A DNA stretch of 64,000 nucleotides from the NCBI GenBank assembly GCA_035296325.1, contig DATHBD010000081.1, positions 1 through 64,000 on the forward strand, in the 5' to 3' direction. The position numbers were made by a program, and so were the translations under genes. Of the stretch, positions 62,344-64,000 are shown one piece after another (within the stretch, counting starts at the first letter, position 1; the number at the start of each line of letters is the position of its first letter). The notes below the pieces were generated by a model. The model did no database searches. It was not told the DNA's origin and worked only from the letters and a program-made list of their open reading frames with translations. Origin of the DNA: DATHBD01 sp035296325. GTDB taxonomy: Bacteria; Actinomycetota; Actinomycetes; Mycobacteriales; Micromonosporaceae.

Positions 62344-63479
62344 CCGACGCCCTCGTTCCACCGGCGTACCGCCTCGGCGGCGCTGTCGGCCCGGAGCACG
62401 CGGACGCCGGTCACCATGCTGACCGGCGCGCCGGTCCCGGTGAGGACGACCAGAGTGATCGTCGAGAAGCGGCGGCGCAACTCCGCCAAGGCGGCGGGTG
62501 CGGTGCCGACCGACGTGATAACGACCAGCGCGCCGCCGGTCGACCGACCTGACCGCAGCCGATCCGGCACCGCACCGCGGTCGTCCCCACCCTGGCGCAC
62601 GTCGGTCAGCTCGTCGAGCAGTCGGCGCGCGGCCTGCGCGCCACCGGGCACGGGGACATCCAGGCCCGATGACGTGACGAGTCGGCTGTGATGGCCGGCC
62701 TGGGCCGTGCCATCGAGCAGGGATGCCGCGAGCTCGACCGCTTCCTCGAACCCGTCGGCGGACAGCACATCCGGTCGGTTGTCCAACAGCACCGTGAAGC
62801 GAGGCTGCTCGGGATCGGTGAGGTCGCGCACCATCAGCCGGCCGGTCCTGGCGGTCGCCTTCCAGTGCAGGTGCCGCACCTCGTCCCCCGGTACGTACTC
62901 GCGCACATCCTGGATATTCACCGAACCGCGCAACGTGTGATTGCTGGTCGCCGCATCATGGTGGTGGCGCGGATGGCCGCCGACCCTGGGGCGCGCCGGC
63001 AGTCGCCGGGGGTGCACCCGCAGCGTCGCCGTGTCACCGGTCACCACGCTGTTGTCGGTCAACCCGAAGGGGTCGGCCCGGCGCAGCGTGAGCGGCCCCA
63101 CGGTCAGCCTGCCGCGGACGCTGGTGGGCAGCTCGTAGTGGTAGACGGCCGCACCGCCGGGTGGCAATGCGCGGACCCGGATCGACCGGATCGTGCTGCC
63201 CGCCGTGTCCACGGCGACGAACCCGGCCTGACGCTTGCTGCCCGGGTTACTCACCTGCAACGTGGCCACGGCCGGTCGACCCCGCTCGATGACCTCCGGG
63301 TAGACCGACCGCTGTACCCGCACCGTTGGTCCCCGGGACGTGAGCAGGACAGCCGCGAGCACGGCGGCGAGCACGATGGCGCCGAGCGCCCGCAGGAACG
63401 GGTACCGCCCCCACAGTCCGAAGCTCAACAGCAGCACGGCGAGGACAAGCAGGGTGACGCCACGCCGGGTCAGGCGCAC
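62340..63479 (-). CDS. DUF58-domain protein
   Basis: 379 residues. Two N-terminal membrane helices (about 10-45), a beta-rich stretch, then the DUF58 signature SVNIQDVREYVPGDEVRHLHWKATARTGRLMVRDL (about 180-215). A von Willebrand A-like C-terminal half follows (FTVLLDNRPDVL, ALVVITSVGT). DUF58 proteins are typically encoded with a MoxR ATPase and a transglutaminase-like protein, a chaperone-like membrane system. Its start is 2 bases after the moxR stop and its stop overlaps the tgpA start. Confidence 0.92.
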   Translation of the reverse strand: MRLTRRGVTLLVLAVLLLSFGLWGRYPFLRALGAIVLAAVLAAVLLTSRGPTVRVQRSVYPEVIERGRPAVATLQVSNPGSKRQAGFVAVDTAGSTIRSIRVRALPPGGAAVYHYELPTSVRGRLTVGPLTLRRADPFGLTDNSVVTGDTATLRVHPRRLPARPRVGGHPRHHHDAATSNHTLRGSVNIQDVREYVPGDEVRHLHWKATARTGRLMVRDLTDPEQPRFTVLLDNRPDVLSADGFEEAVELAASLLDGTAQAGHHSRLVTSSGLDVPVPGGAQAARRLLDELTDVRQGGDDRGAVPDRLRSGRSTGGALVVITSVGTAPAALAELRRRFSTITLVVLTGTGAPVSMVTGVRVLRADSAAEAVRRWNEGVG

Positions 63480-63481
63480 GG

Positions 63482-64000
<519 letters not shown>

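Overview
The window is GC-rich actinobacterial chromosome. Densely packed genes, frequent GTG starts, ATGA/GTGA start-stop overlaps, a SARP/AfsR regulator, WS/DGAT, mycosin and Ecc proteins, and many secreted enzymes point to a filamentous actinomycete. A Micromonosporaceae-like organism is the best guess; this is inferred from gene content, not from a database search. I see no rRNA, tRNA, CRISPR array, insertion sequence or phage.

Layout. (1) 1-14963, mixed accessory genes: a two-helix membrane peptide, a DoxX-type membrane protein, a WS/DGAT acyltransferase, a single-domain response regulator coupled to a KaiC-like double ATPase, a secreted TIM-barrel-like protein, a 968-residue SARP-NB-ARC-TPR regulator, two small secreted proteins, a Tat-exported class C beta-lactamase-fold hydrolase with N-terminal tandem repeats, and a cupin/aldo-keto reductase pair. 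(2) 15746-28431, a catecholate siderophore island. Three minus-strand genes (FepD-, FepG- and FepC-like) diverge from an eight-gene plus-strand operon: binding lipoprotein, DhbA, DhbC, DhbE, isochorismatase, free aryl carrier protein, a C-A-PCP-reductase NRPS, and a DUF2218 protein. The shared 69-bp intergenic region carries an iron-box-like element. The architecture matches the myxochelin pathway (2,3-dihydroxybenzoyl groups on a diamino acid, released by reduction). (3) 28506-44230: a two-gene unit carrying an LQRxAGNxAV motif, several housekeeping or resistance-like enzymes, two large secreted carbohydrate-active proteins (a glucose/sorbosone dehydrogenase and a GH30-like hydrolase), and a divergent TetR/serine-hydrolase pair with a clear promoter-operator. 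(4) 44244-64000, a type VII secretion (ESX) locus: mycosin, two WXG100-like proteins, EccC, two helical substrate candidates, EccB, EccD, a kinase-like membrane protein, and the TgpA-DUF58-MoxR trio. MoxR runs off the right edge. Four unrelated small genes sit between the eccC and eccB/eccD blocks. No eccE is visible.

How the parts work together. In the siderophore island, DhbC, the isochorismatase and DhbA make 2,3-dihydroxybenzoate. DhbE loads it on the carrier protein, and the NRPS acylates a (probably basic) amino acid and releases it reductively. The lipoprotein and ABC transporter re-import the iron complex, probably under DtxR/IdeR-type control. In the ESX locus, EccB/C/D form the membrane machine, the WXG100 and YxxxD-containing helical proteins are likely cargo, and MycP is the associated protease. 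Two proteins here lack their catalytic residues: the kinase has Gly for the HRD aspartate, and the transglutaminase-like protein has Ser and Leu for Cys and His. They probably act as scaffolds rather than enzymes.
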